Position numbers and translations under genes: made by a program. DNA of 43,265 nt, from contig JAAUQT010000018.1 of NCBI GenBank assembly GCA_012033495.1, forward strand, positions 1 through 43,265. The letters run 5' to 3'. Of this stretch, positions 35,938 through 43,265 are shown piece after piece. The notes beneath the pieces were generated by a model. That model saw only the letters and a list, made by a program, of their open reading frames with translations. It was not told the origin of the DNA and ran no database searches. Source of the stretch: Cyanobacteria bacterium RM1_2_2 (GTDB lineage Bacteria; Cyanobacteriota; Cyanobacteriia; Elainellales; Elainellaceae). Positions within the stretch are counted from its first letter, which is position 1, and the number at the start of each line of letters is the position of its first letter.

Positions 35938-37686
35938 ATGCAACCCGTTGATTTCACAACCCTGACGGCTGCCTGTGCCGAATTGCGAACCGGATGGCTG
36001 CCTGCCCGCTTTGAGCAGGTTTACCAGCGCGACCGATACACTATTGCTCTGGCATTGCGCACCTTCCAACAGCGCGGTTGGCTCACCCTATCCTGGCATC
36101 CGCAAGCGGCTCGTCTCTGTATGGGCGATCCGCCGCCGCGCACCCCCGACACATTCACCTTTAGCCAGCAGTTGCGCCATCAGTTGAATGGATTAGCCTT
36201 AGTCGCGCTGGAACCCATTGCCCCGTGGGAGCGCGTGGTTGACCTTCAGTTTGCCCAACGTCCGGGAGAGGCGGCGCTTTGGCATCTGTATGTGGAAATT
36301 ATGGGCAACTACAGCAACGTGATTTTGGTGAATCAAGATAACGCGATTGTGACGGCGGCTCATCAGGTCAGCCAACAGCAGTCGAGCGTGCGCCCGATCC
36401 AAACCGGAGCACCCTACGAAGTGCCGCCGATTTTAACGAATGCCATTCCTGCGCTAGAAGAGTCGTTTCCACGCTGGCAAGAACGCCTCAGCTTAATTCC
36501 CGCTGCCTTAAAACGCAGTTTGCTGAAAAATTATCGAGGCTTAAGTTCTGCCCTCGCTGTCGGCATGATTCAAGCTGCCGGGCTTGATCCAGAGCAATCA
36601 ACTGAAAGTTTGGATCTAGCCGCATGGCAGCAGTTGTTTCAGCGCTGGCAAGAATGGCTGCAAGCCCTCCAAACCGAGCAGTTTCATCCAGGTTGGTTAG
36701 CGTCAGGCGGCTACACGGTGATGGGCTGGGGCAGCACGAAGCCCGAAAAAAGCGTCCAGACTATTCTGCACCGCTATTACACCGACCAACTGAACGAGCA
36801 GGAATTTGTGCAACTGCGTCATCAGATTAGCCAGAAGTTGAGCAATATTCTTAAAAAGCTGCTGGTCAAAGCACAAGACTTTCAAACTCGGTTGCAGCAG
36901 TCGGATCGAGCCGATCAGTATCGAGAGCAGGCTGATTTGCTGATGGCTTATTTGCACGAATGGCAGCCCGGCCTGACCGAAATTACCCTACCCGACTTTG
37001 CGACCAATCAGCCTGTCACCATCCCGCTGGAACCCGAAAAAACTGCCGTTCAAAATGCCCAAGCCTTTTACAAACGTCACCAAAAGCTGAAACGCTCGCG
37101 GGCAGCGATTGAACCCTTACTGGCGGAAGTGCAGGCGGAAATTGAGTATCTAGAACAGATTGAAGTGGGGATGATGCAGGATCACTACCAAACGCCGGAT
37201 GACTTGGCGGCGCTGGCTGAAATCCGCGATGAGTTGATTCAGCAAGGTTATTTAGCCGATCCGGATCAGCGCTATCGGAATCCAACCAATTCCAGCCCCA
37301 ACTTTCTGCGCTATCGCACACCGGGAGGCTTTGAAGTGCTGATCGGACGCAACAACCGCCAGAATGATTACCTATCGTTTCGGCTAGCAGGCGACTACGA
37401 TTTATGGTTTCACACGCAAGAAATTCCGGGTAGCCATGTGCTGCTGCGGATTGAACCTGGAGCAGTTGCAGAGGAAGCTGATCTCCAGTTCACCTCTGAC
37501 TTAGCTGCCTATTACAGCCGCGCCCGCCAGAGCGATCAGGCTCCGGTCGTTTACACAGAACCCAAATATGTGTTCAAACCGAAAGGCGCAAAGCCGGGAA
37601 TCGCTATCTACAAACAAGAGAGAATTTTGTGGGGAGAACCGCAGCGCGGCAAAGCATACGCGGCAGTTCAGGCAGCGGAGAAGTAG
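35938..37686 (+). CDS. rqcH: Rqc2/RqcH-like NFACT ribosome-quality-control protein
   Basis: 582 residues. NFACT-N-like start (MQPVDFTTLTAACAELRTGW), central helical arms (about 270-400, coiled coil), and C-terminal NFACT-R domain (about 450-570; DYDLWFHTQEIPGSHVLLR, the family's diagnostic DxWFHxxxxPGSH pattern). RqcH binds 50S subunits carrying stalled nascent chains and recruits tRNA-Ala to add C-terminal alanine tails; relatives (FpbA/FBP54) were first described as fibronectin-binding proteins. It is monocistronic. A 10-bp inverted repeat 6 nt after the stop (CTATAAATTC with GAATTTATAG, 37692-37720) may end transcription, but it lacks a T tract. Confidence 0.92.
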   Translation: MQPVDFTTLTAACAELRTGWLPARFEQVYQRDRYTIALALRTFQQRGWLTLSWHPQAARLCMGDPPPRTPDTFTFSQQLRHQLNGLALVALEPIAPWERVVDLQFAQRPGEAALWHLYVEIMGNYSNVILVNQDNAIVTAAHQVSQQQSSVRPIQTGAPYEVPPILTNAIPALEESFPRWQERLSLIPAALKRSLLKNYRGLSSALAVGMIQAAGLDPEQSTESLDLAAWQQLFQRWQEWLQALQTEQFHPGWLASGGYTVMGWGSTKPEKSVQTILHRYYTDQLNEQEFVQLRHQISQKLSNILKKLLVKAQDFQTRLQQSDRADQYREQADLLMAYLHEWQPGLTEITLPDFATNQPVTIPLEPEKTAVQNAQAFYKRHQKLKRSRAAIEPLLAEVQAEIEYLEQIEVGMMQDHYQTPDDLAALAEIRDELIQQGYLADPDQRYRNPTNSSPNFLRYRTPGGFEVLIGRNNRQNDYLSFRLAGDYDLWFHTQEIPGSHVLLRIEPGAVAEEADLQFTSDLAAYYSRARQSDQAPVVYTEPKYVFKPKGAKPGIAIYKQERILWGEPQRGKAYAAVQAAEK

Positions 37687-37912
37687 CAATACTATAAATT
37701 CTGCGTCACTGAATTTATAGGGACAACCAATCCAAAATTGGTGTAAAGGTAAGGGAGAGGGAAATATTAGCGAGAATTGGTCGGGAATCGCTTCTGGTTA
37801 AAAGGCTACAACCTGAAACCCAATTTCGGGCGCGGAAAGCGGCATATATTAGTTCATCGCTGTGCTTATCTTGATGGGTTCATTGGGTTGCCATTGTCTG
37901 CCGCCTAAGCAT

Positions 37913-38002
37913 TATAGCGTTACGCATTGAGCTTAGAACATAGGGGGTGTGGGGGCTACGCCCCCAGCTAGGGGTGGAACCCCTACACCCCGCCCTAACC
38001 TT
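37913..38002. repeat. GC-rich hairpin repeat, copy 1 of 2
   Basis: Starts TATAGCGT and contains GGGGGTGTGGGGGCTACG, then AGGGGTGGAACCCCTACACC. It is related to 42315-42412 with the same order of motifs, including GGGGGTATGGGGGCTTTG there. The two copies are direct repeats flanking ndhD-ndhF. Confidence 0.65.
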
Positions 38003-38176
38003 AGGCAGTACTGCCATAGTACTTATTCAAGAAGTGATACCATTTTGGGTTGGCGTTCGCGCAGCGTTGCGCTAGCAGCTTTTGGATTGGGGAAGCTTCG
38101 CTCAGCCCTGGTTTCAGTCTGCAAACTGCCGTGTCCTCTGTTTAAATCGGCATGACATGCTTCCAATCTGCATAAT

Positions 38177-38213
38177 AAAAAACTCCAGTCAGTACAGGCG
38201 TCTGAGGCTGGAG
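38177..38213 (-). terminator. Terminator downstream of ndhD
   Basis: On the minus strand CTCCAG (38213-38208) pairs with CTGGAG (38188-38183), extended by a partly paired interior, and is followed by six T (38182-38177). It lies about 110 nt after the ndhD stop codon. Confidence 0.6.
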
Positions 38214-38322
38214 CCTTTCTTTAAGAAAAGATATTGTCGGGATAGGTGTAGCTAGAATCTAACGGCTTTGCTACAAAACTCGCCCTTATAGCGGATGTAT
38301 CGATGCGTAGATATGATTGCCC

Positions 38323-39906
38323 TCACTGGAGGCTCGGAGCCTGCATCGGTTGAAGGGCCAACGGACGCGAACGGGTTTGCTGCTCGGCGAGGGTAAAGAG
38401 CGAATCTCGCAGTTCGGCAGTGACAGCGATCGTTTTGGCGTCGTAGATTTGGGTGACGAGCTTGGGGTAGAAGCCGATGCCGATGATCGGAATCAGCAAA
38501 CAGGCAATCACAAACACTTCGCGGGGTTCCGCATCGATTAGGATCTCGTGTTCTACCAACTCCTTGTTTTCGGGGCCGTAGAAGATTTCTCGCAGCATTG
38601 AGAGCAGATAGATCGGCGTCAGAATTACGCCTACTGCCGCCAGAATTACCACAATCACCTTGAAAGTCAGGCTGTAAGCGTCGCTAGTGGCAAAGCCCAC
38701 AAACACCATTAGCTCTGCGACAAAGCCGCTCATGCCCGGCAGCGCCAAAGACGCCATCGAACAGGTGGTGAACATGGCGAAAATCTTCGGCATTTTGCGC
38801 CCCACGCCGCCCATCTCGTCCAGGATCAGCGTGTGGGTACGGTCGTAGGTGGCTCCAACTAGGAAGAACAGGCTCGCCCCAATTAACCCGTGCGACACCA
38901 TTTGTAGCATGGCGCCGCTCAATCCCAAATCAGTGAAAGAAGCCATTCCGATCAGCACAAAGCCCATGTGCGAAATCGACGAGTAGGCGATTTTACGCTT
39001 CAGGCTACGCTGGGCAAAGGATGTGAGCGCGGCGTAGATAATATTCACCACGCCCAAAATCACCAGAATCGGCGCAAAGTAAACGTGGGCATCGGGCAGC
39101 ATTTCCAAATTCATCCGAATCAAGGCATAGCCGCCCATCTTCAGCAGAATTCCTGCTAGCAGCATGTGAACCGGCGCAGTTGCTTCGCCGTGGGCATCGG
39201 GGAGCCAGGTATGCAGCGGGAAAATCGGCAGTTTGACACCATAGGCAATCAGGAAGCCAGCATAGGCGATCAACTGGAACCGCAGCGGGAAGTCTTTATT
39301 GATAATTTCCCGCATGTCGAAAGTAACGGTGTCGCCATAAAACGCCATCGCCAGCCCTGCGAGCAAGATGAACAGCGAGCCGCCTGCCGTATACAAAATA
39401 AACTTGGTTGCCGCATACAGCCGCTTCTTGCCGCCCCAGATCGAGAGCAGCAGATACACCGGGATCAGTTCTAGTTCCCACATCAGGAAGAACAGCAGCA
39501 TATCCTGAACGGCAAACACACCCAACTGACCGCCATACATGGCCAGCATCAGAAAGTAGAACAGCTTTGGCTTCAGGGTGACGGGCCAGGATGCCAAAAT
39601 TGCCAGGGTGGAAATGAAGCCTGTCAGCAAAATCAGCGGCATCGACAAACCATCTGCCCCCACCGACCAGCGCAGACCGAGGGTTTCAACCCAGGTGTAG
39701 CTTTCGACTAGCTGTAGACCTGGATTCGACATATCGTACTGGGTGTAAAAGGCATACACCAAAATCACGAAATCGATCAGTCCGACGACCAGCGAGTACC
39801 AGCGCACCGTTTTGCCATCCTTATCCGGGATGAACGGAATCGCCAGGGCCGCCACGATGGGAAACAGGATCGCAGTTGTTAACCAGGGGAAATCAGTAGT
39901 GTTCAT
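38323..39906 (-). CDS. ndhD: NDH-1 subunit NdhD1
   Basis: 527 residues with about 14 membrane helices, homologous to NuoM/ND4. [20 protein letters not shown] and [23 protein letters not shown] carry the conserved Glu and Lys/His of the antiporter-like proton channel. With NdhF1 it forms the distal membrane arm of the NDH-1L complex, which transfers electrons from ferredoxin to plastoquinone in respiration and cyclic electron flow. It starts at ATG 39906 and lies 80 bp downstream of ndhF, almost surely co-transcribed. The paralogue pair here fits NDH-1L; the CO2-uptake NdhD3/NdhF3 pair is a less likely reading. Confidence 0.95.
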   Translation of the reverse strand: MNTTDFPWLTTAILFPIVAALAIPFIPDKDGKTVRWYSLVVGLIDFVILVYAFYTQYDMSNPGLQLVESYTWVETLGLRWSVGADGLSMPLILLTGFISTLAILASWPVTLKPKLFYFLMLAMYGGQLGVFAVQDMLLFFLMWELELIPVYLLLSIWGGKKRLYAATKFILYTAGGSLFILLAGLAMAFYGDTVTFDMREIINKDFPLRFQLIAYAGFLIAYGVKLPIFPLHTWLPDAHGEATAPVHMLLAGILLKMGGYALIRMNLEMLPDAHVYFAPILVILGVVNIIYAALTSFAQRSLKRKIAYSSISHMGFVLIGMASFTDLGLSGAMLQMVSHGLIGASLFFLVGATYDRTHTLILDEMGGVGRKMPKIFAMFTTCSMASLALPGMSGFVAELMVFVGFATSDAYSLTFKVIVVILAAVGVILTPIYLLSMLREIFYGPENKELVEHEILIDAEPREVFVIACLLIPIIGIGFYPKLVTQIYDAKTIAVTAELRDSLFTLAEQQTRSRPLALQPMQAPSLQ

Positions 39907-39986
39907 TGGTTTTGTTATCGGCAGTTTGGAGAGGATAACGCGGCAAAAGAGCAGGATGGCAATTCCTGCCCTCTGAATCCAACGTT

Positions 39987-42077
39987 CTATCCTGTAATTC
40001 CGGAGATGAGCACCAGCCCTAGAACTGCGCCAAACACAATTAGCACATAGAACTGAGCGCGTCCGGTTTCAAGATATTTCAGCGCTTCACCCGTCACCAA
40101 AGTGACAAAGCCCGCCAAGTTGACGATGCCATCCACGATTCGCAAATCCACTTCCAGCACCTGACGCGCCAGGCGACGGCTGCCCTGCACAAACACCACT
40201 TCATAAATGTCATCGAAGTACCATTTGTTCAGCGAGAGGTTGTAGAGCGGCTTGATCTGTTGGGCTAGCGCCGCCGGATCAATTTTGCGAGACAGATACA
40301 TCAAGACAGCCAGGCTGATGCCGATTAAGCCAACCCCGACCGAACTGCCCGCCATCGGCAAAAACTCGCTCCAATCCACTTCAGAAGGAATGCCTTCAAT
40401 CACTTCGCTGGGCGGATGGATAAATGCCTCAAAGTAGTTGGCAAACGGCGTTCCTAGCAAACCGATCAGCATCGACGGAACTGCAAGTGCCACCAGCGGC
40501 AGCGTCATCGAAACAGGCGATTCGTGTGGCTCACTGCTGTGATGATGGTTGCCATGCCCGTCGTGATCGTTATGGGCATCGTGATCCAGTTCTGCATCCA
40601 GCGTTAGCTCCTGTGGGTTCATCGCCCCTGGCCCCAGCGACAGACCCATTTTCTGCATTTGCGCCAGCTTAAGCTGTTTTTGAATTTCGGTGTCTGTGCC
40701 CCGGAATCCGCCCTCAAACGTGTTGAAGTACATGCGGAACATATAGAACGCGGTAATCCCTGCGGTGAGCCAGCCAATCGCCCACAACGCCGGATTTGCG
40801 ATAAAGGTGGCTCCCAGGATCTCATCCTTTGACCAAAATCCGGCAAAGGGTGGAATGCCACAAATCGCCAGTGTGCCAATCAGAAAAGTAATAGCGGTAA
40901 CGGGCATATACTTCCGCAAGCCGCCCATCAGCCGCATGTCTTGCGCCAAAGCCGGATCGTGACCCACCACTGCTTCCATGCCGTGGATCACCGAACCCGA
41001 ACCTAAAAACAGCATTGCCTTGAAGTAAGCGTGGGTCATCAGGTGGAACAAGCCGGCGCTATAAGCTCCAACCCCCATCGCCATCACCATGTACCCCAAC
41101 TGCGACATCGTGGAATAGGCCAAACCTTTTTTGATGTCATTTTGGGTGACTGCGGTGGTGGCTCCGATAAAGGCGGTGACGGCTCCTGTCCAAGCGATCA
41201 CATTCGTAGCAGTGGGCACATGCTCGAAAACCGGATACATGCGGGCAATTAGGAAAACCCCTGCCGCTACCATTGTTGCAGCGTGAATCAGTGCCGAAAT
41301 GGGGGTCGGGCCTTCCATCGCGTCCGGCAACCAGACATGCAGAGGCACTTGCGCCGATTTGGCCACCGGCCCTAAAAACACCAAGATGGCAAACAGAGCC
41401 GCCAGCCCGGCACTCAGCGCTCCCGACTCGACGAGATCAGCCAGGCGTTCGCCCATGGCTTCAAACTCGAAGGTGCCCGTCGCCCAGAACAGCGCCAGCA
41501 TCCCCAGCAGCAGCCCAAAGTCGCCAACTCGGTTGGTCACAAACGCCTTCTGACAAGCATCCGCCGCCGCCTTGCGGTCATACCAGAAGCCAATCAGCAG
41601 GTAAGAACACATGCCCACAAGTTCCCAGAACACGTAGACCTGAACCAGATTGGGGCTAACGACCAGCCCTAGCATCGACGAGCTAAAGAGGCTGAGATAG
41701 GCATAAAACCGCACATAGCCTGGATCGTGCGCCATGTAGCCGTCGGTGTAGATCATCACAAAAAAGGCAACCGTGGTGACGATTACCAGCATCATTGCCG
41801 TTAAATGATCGACCGTATAGCCCATCTTCAGCCGAAAATCTCCTGCCGCTGCCCATTCAAACATCTGGGTGTAGGGTGGATGACCTTGAATTTGGCTCCA
41901 CAGCAGCGCAAAAGAGATGACCATTGCCGCGCCCAGCAAAGACACGATGAAAACCGCGCTACCTTTGCGAACTTGGTTGATCGCCTTGTTAAATGAAAGC
42001 AAACCTAAACCTATGATCATTGCGCCTGCCAACGGCAAGACCGGAATGATCCAGGCATATTCATACATTGGTTCCAT
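39987..42077 (-). CDS. ndhF: NDH-1 subunit NdhF1
   Basis: 696 residues, homologous to NuoL/ND5: about 16 helices, the antiporter core ([46 protein letters not shown]) and the long amphipathic horizontal helix plus final transmembrane helix at the C-terminus. It is the terminal proton-pumping subunit of NDH-1. A His/Asp-rich loop (about 500-520, [16 protein letters not shown]) sits between core and C-terminal arm. The start at ATG 42077 ([18 protein letters not shown]) leaves a second in-frame ATG at 42068. It is followed by ndhD. Confidence 0.95.
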   Translation of the reverse strand: MEPMYEYAWIIPVLPLAGAMIIGLGLLSFNKAINQVRKGSAVFIVSLLGAAMVISFALLWSQIQGHPPYTQMFEWAAAGDFRLKMGYTVDHLTAMMLVIVTTVAFFVMIYTDGYMAHDPGYVRFYAYLSLFSSSMLGLVVSPNLVQVYVFWELVGMCSYLLIGFWYDRKAAADACQKAFVTNRVGDFGLLLGMLALFWATGTFEFEAMGERLADLVESGALSAGLAALFAILVFLGPVAKSAQVPLHVWLPDAMEGPTPISALIHAATMVAAGVFLIARMYPVFEHVPTATNVIAWTGAVTAFIGATTAVTQNDIKKGLAYSTMSQLGYMVMAMGVGAYSAGLFHLMTHAYFKAMLFLGSGSVIHGMEAVVGHDPALAQDMRLMGGLRKYMPVTAITFLIGTLAICGIPPFAGFWSKDEILGATFIANPALWAIGWLTAGITAFYMFRMYFNTFEGGFRGTDTEIQKQLKLAQMQKMGLSLGPGAMNPQELTLDAELDHDAHNDHDGHGNHHHSSEPHESPVSMTLPLVALAVPSMLIGLLGTPFANYFEAFIHPPSEVIEGIPSEVDWSEFLPMAGSSVGVGLIGISLAVLMYLSRKIDPAALAQQIKPLYNLSLNKWYFDDIYEVVFVQGSRRLARQVLEVDLRIVDGIVNLAGFVTLVTGEALKYLETGRAQFYVLIVFGAVLGLVLISGITG

Positions 42078-42314
42078 GACTCACGCCTACTCCCTAGCGC
42101 CTCATTGAGTTGGCAAAACCGTTTACATTGTGACACAGACCTGCCTAAGAAGATTCTTAAACTAAGACTAAGTCATTTGAACTCTAGCGCTTGGCAGAAA
42201 CTCTTGGCATCAGTTTGCCTATGTTATGCGCTTTGGACTGTTCATTGGCAACATCTCTTTGATCTCTAGTCTCTCTCTAGTCTTTTAGTGATTAGCTTCA
42301 ACCCGTTTGGTAGA

Positions 42315-42412
42315 TATAGCGTCGTCAGGTTGCTTAAGACATTGATATGGAAGGGGGTATGGGGGCTTTGCCTCTAGCCAGAGGTTCCACCCCTGTATCC
42401 TGTCCTAAGCCC
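42315..42412. repeat. GC-rich hairpin repeat, copy 2 of 2
   Basis: TATAGCGTCG at the left, GGGGGTATGGGGGCTTTG, then AGAGGTTCCACCCCTG, in the same order and orientation as 37913-38002. Identity is moderate by eye. Internal complementarity is weaker than in copy 1. Confidence 0.6.
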
Positions 42413-42471
42413 TGTATCGTGTCCTAAGCCAAGTGACATATCGCGATATCGGCAGTATCTTCGCAATCTAA

Positions 42472-42502
42472 ACAAAAAACCTGCTCGATCAACGAGTCAG
42501 GC
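42472..42502 (-). terminator. Terminator of the small gene at 42569
   Basis: On the minus strand CCTGACTCG pairs with CGAGCAGG (one bulged base) around a short loop, followed by six T. It lies about 67 nt beyond the stop codon. Confidence 0.7.
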
Positions 42503-42568
42503 TCATACTAAGCACTTCCTGTTAAACCAACCTTGCGGCAGATTATTTTAATCAAGTCCTAACCGAGG

Positions 42569-42787
42569 TTAGCGCATCAACGCAGTCAGTTTACCTCGCT
42601 CTACTAGCTTTAGCAGAAACGATTTGGCATACTCCAACGGAAAATGTCGAGGCTTACCGTTGATAGCGATCTGATATTCACCCGGATATTCGCCGTCTCC
42701 ATAGCCCGAAATTAGGTGCTGATGGAAGGCTTCTGCGGCTAGCTGCTCGACTTGAGATTTGAGTTGAATCTTTGCAGGTTCATTCAT
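42569..42787 (-). CDS. Small hypothetical protein
   Basis: 72 residues from ATG 42787 (MNEPAKIQLKSQVEQLAAEA), chosen because GAGGAG stands 10 nt upstream. The upstream in-frame ATG at 42829 has no comparable site. The body is a helix followed by a short beta-rich segment (PGEYQIAINGKPRHFPLEY) and a C-terminal helix (SFLLKLVERGKLTALM). No domain recognised. It has its own terminator. Confidence 0.65.
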   Translation of the reverse strand: MNEPAKIQLKSQVEQLAAEAFHQHLISGYGDGEYPGEYQIAINGKPRHFPLEYAKSFLLKLVERGKLTALMR

Positions 42788-42835
42788 ATCTGCAATCTCC
42801 TCAATACATTCTTTGTTTATAAAAAACATCTCACC

Positions 42836-42976
42836 TCAATACATCTCCCCATTGAACGATAAACTCACCTGATTTTCTCGAATTCCCTTCAAAGGCAACG
42901 CTAATCCAGTTAAACGCCACCTATCGATCCGAACGCCTGCCCCCACACTGTACTCAACGGGTTTCTCAACAATCAC
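42836..42976 (-). CDS. Possible small ORF or gene remnant
   Basis: A GTG-started 46-residue frame (about VIVEKPVEYSVGAGVRIDRW to SLSFNGEMY) ends 48 bp before the start of the next minus-strand gene. It has plausible amino acid composition, and an alternating hydrophobic C-terminus like the end of a beta-strand-rich protein. A stop codon stands directly before the GTG, so it could be a fragment. No family recognised; function not assigned. Confidence 0.25.
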   Translation of the reverse strand: MIVEKPVEYSVGAGVRIDRWRLTGLALPLKGIRENQVSLSFNGEMY

Positions 42977-43081
42977 CTACCTTCATGAGGGCAAAACATC
43001 GGGCAGATAGGCGCTGCAATTCTCATGCAATTCTGAAAAGATTTTTCCTCAAGGCTTTGCCTTTCTAAGGAGGTGGACAAA

Positions 43082-43144
43082 ATGAACGGTCAGATGCGTT
43101 TTGGCTCCGCTCAACGCGCCAACCTTCAGCATTCGATCGGTTGA
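43082..43144 (+). CDS. 20-codon ORF with a near-perfect Shine-Dalgarno
   Basis: AAGGAGGTGG (43070-43079) precedes ATG 43082 at good spacing. The frame reads MNGQMRFGSAQRANLQHSIG and stops at 43142-43144, exactly where a tandem repeat array begins. It may be the start of a gene interrupted by the repeat, or a leader peptide; the window ends before this can be judged. Confidence 0.35.
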   Translation: MNGQMRFGSAQRANLQHSIG

Positions 43145-43265
43145 GCCCAGTCAAACAGTGGGTTCGCAGTCGAACAGTGGGTTCGCAGTCGAACAGCGGG
43201 TTGAGCGCAGTCGAACGAGTGGGTTGAGCGCAGTCGAACGGCGGGTTGAGCGCAGTCGAAAACCC
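43139..43265. repeat. Tandem repeat of GGTTGAGCGCAGTCGAAC units at window end
   Basis: At least six units of 19-23 bp. Early units read GGTTCGCAGTCGAACAGTG and later ones GGTTGAGCGCAGTCGAACG. The array runs off the window edge. Unit length and sequence drift rule out a CRISPR array. The phrase GAGCGCAGTCGAA is a common dispersed repeat in bacterial genomes as I recall. Confidence 0.85.

Larger units (their letters stand above)
37687..38322. other. Gene-free region before the ndhD terminator
   Basis: Holds the hairpin after rqcH, a GC-rich direct repeat copy at 37913-38002, and a terminator for ndhD near 38177-38213. Palindromes GGGGGCTACGCCCCC and AGGGGTGGAACCCCT lie within the direct repeat. 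No gene is supported. Confidence 0.6.
42078..42568. other. ndhF upstream region
   Basis: Carries the ndhF promoter (no box assigned), the second GC-rich hairpin repeat (42315-42412), a perfect palindrome ATATCGCGATAT (42438-42449) and the terminator of the next minus-strand gene. A short duplication GTATCNTGTCCTAAGCC is seen near 42395-42430. No gene. Confidence 0.55.

Noticed and set aside
41273..41659. 128-codon plus-strand frame in ndhF
   Set aside because: It is antisense to conserved NdhF helices and is rich in Pro, Arg and Ala, as expected for a shadow of a GC-rich membrane gene.
43139..43265. Possible CRISPR array
   Set aside because: Units are contiguous with no unique spacers, and unit length varies from 19 to 23 bp.

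Overview
The window is a stretch of cyanobacterial chromosome, most like a Leptolyngbya-type or other filamentous lineage. That placement is inferred from gene content. It carries neighbouring ndhF and ndhD of photosynthetic/respiratory NDH-1, a glnB with an NtcA-type box, a PAM68-like photosystem assembly protein beside rpsO, a TxlA/HCF164-like thioredoxin, a Tic20 homologue, several small proteins that look cyanobacteria-specific, and a mysC-mysD pair for mycosporine-like sunscreens. I saw no rRNA, tRNA, CRISPR array, prophage or intact IS transposase gene.

Layout. 1-2.5 kb: terminator, then mysC and mysD. 2.6-5.3 kb: a MASE1-PAS-GAF histidine kinase on the minus strand. 5.8-9.4 kb: a SWIM zinc-finger protein and an MBOAT/SGNH O-acylation pair. 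9.4-11.3 kb: TxlA, a NIL-domain 2[4Fe-4S] ferredoxin and glnB. 11.3-17 kb: a repeat-rich accessory stretch with a conserved hypothetical gene, an alpha/beta hydrolase, a ParA-like ATPase and small membrane or secreted proteins. 17-25.4 kb: PAM68-rpsO, a K+ channel with RCK domains, a MATE exporter, a LysR regulator, a coiled-coil protein overlapping a thioredoxin-reductase-like flavoprotein, and rpsF. 25.6-29 kb: an FAH-family enzyme, Tic20, a small Cys-rich protein, a four-helix-bundle protein and ilvE. 29.4-31.5 kb: a response regulator/PP2C phosphatase with an RsbW-like kinase. 31.5-38 kb: a small conserved protein, a PGM1-like ATP-grasp ligase, a lipoprotein, gmk and remA, and rqcH. 38-43 kb: ndhD, ndhF, a small hypothetical gene and terminal tandem repeats.

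Two patterns run across the window. First, at least seven genes are broken by one or two missing bases, mostly in homopolymer runs: mysC, the histidine kinase, glnB, the 12.1 kb gene, the four-helix-bundle gene, the RsbW-like gene and the PGM1-like ligase. In each, the family sequence resumes in another frame right after the break. This points to systematic homopolymer under-calling in the assembly rather than seven independent pseudogenes. Second, a dispersed repeat of about 76-169 bp, bounded by CTAG or close variants with imperfect terminal inverted repeats, occurs six times. Its terminal CTAG supplies the TAG stop codon of four flanking genes, and at 2455-2623 it lies exactly between two convergent stop codons. 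This looks like a non-autonomous transposable element that targets CTAG, including CTAG formed by stop codons. Other palindromic repeats and many short tandem duplications fill the remaining gaps.
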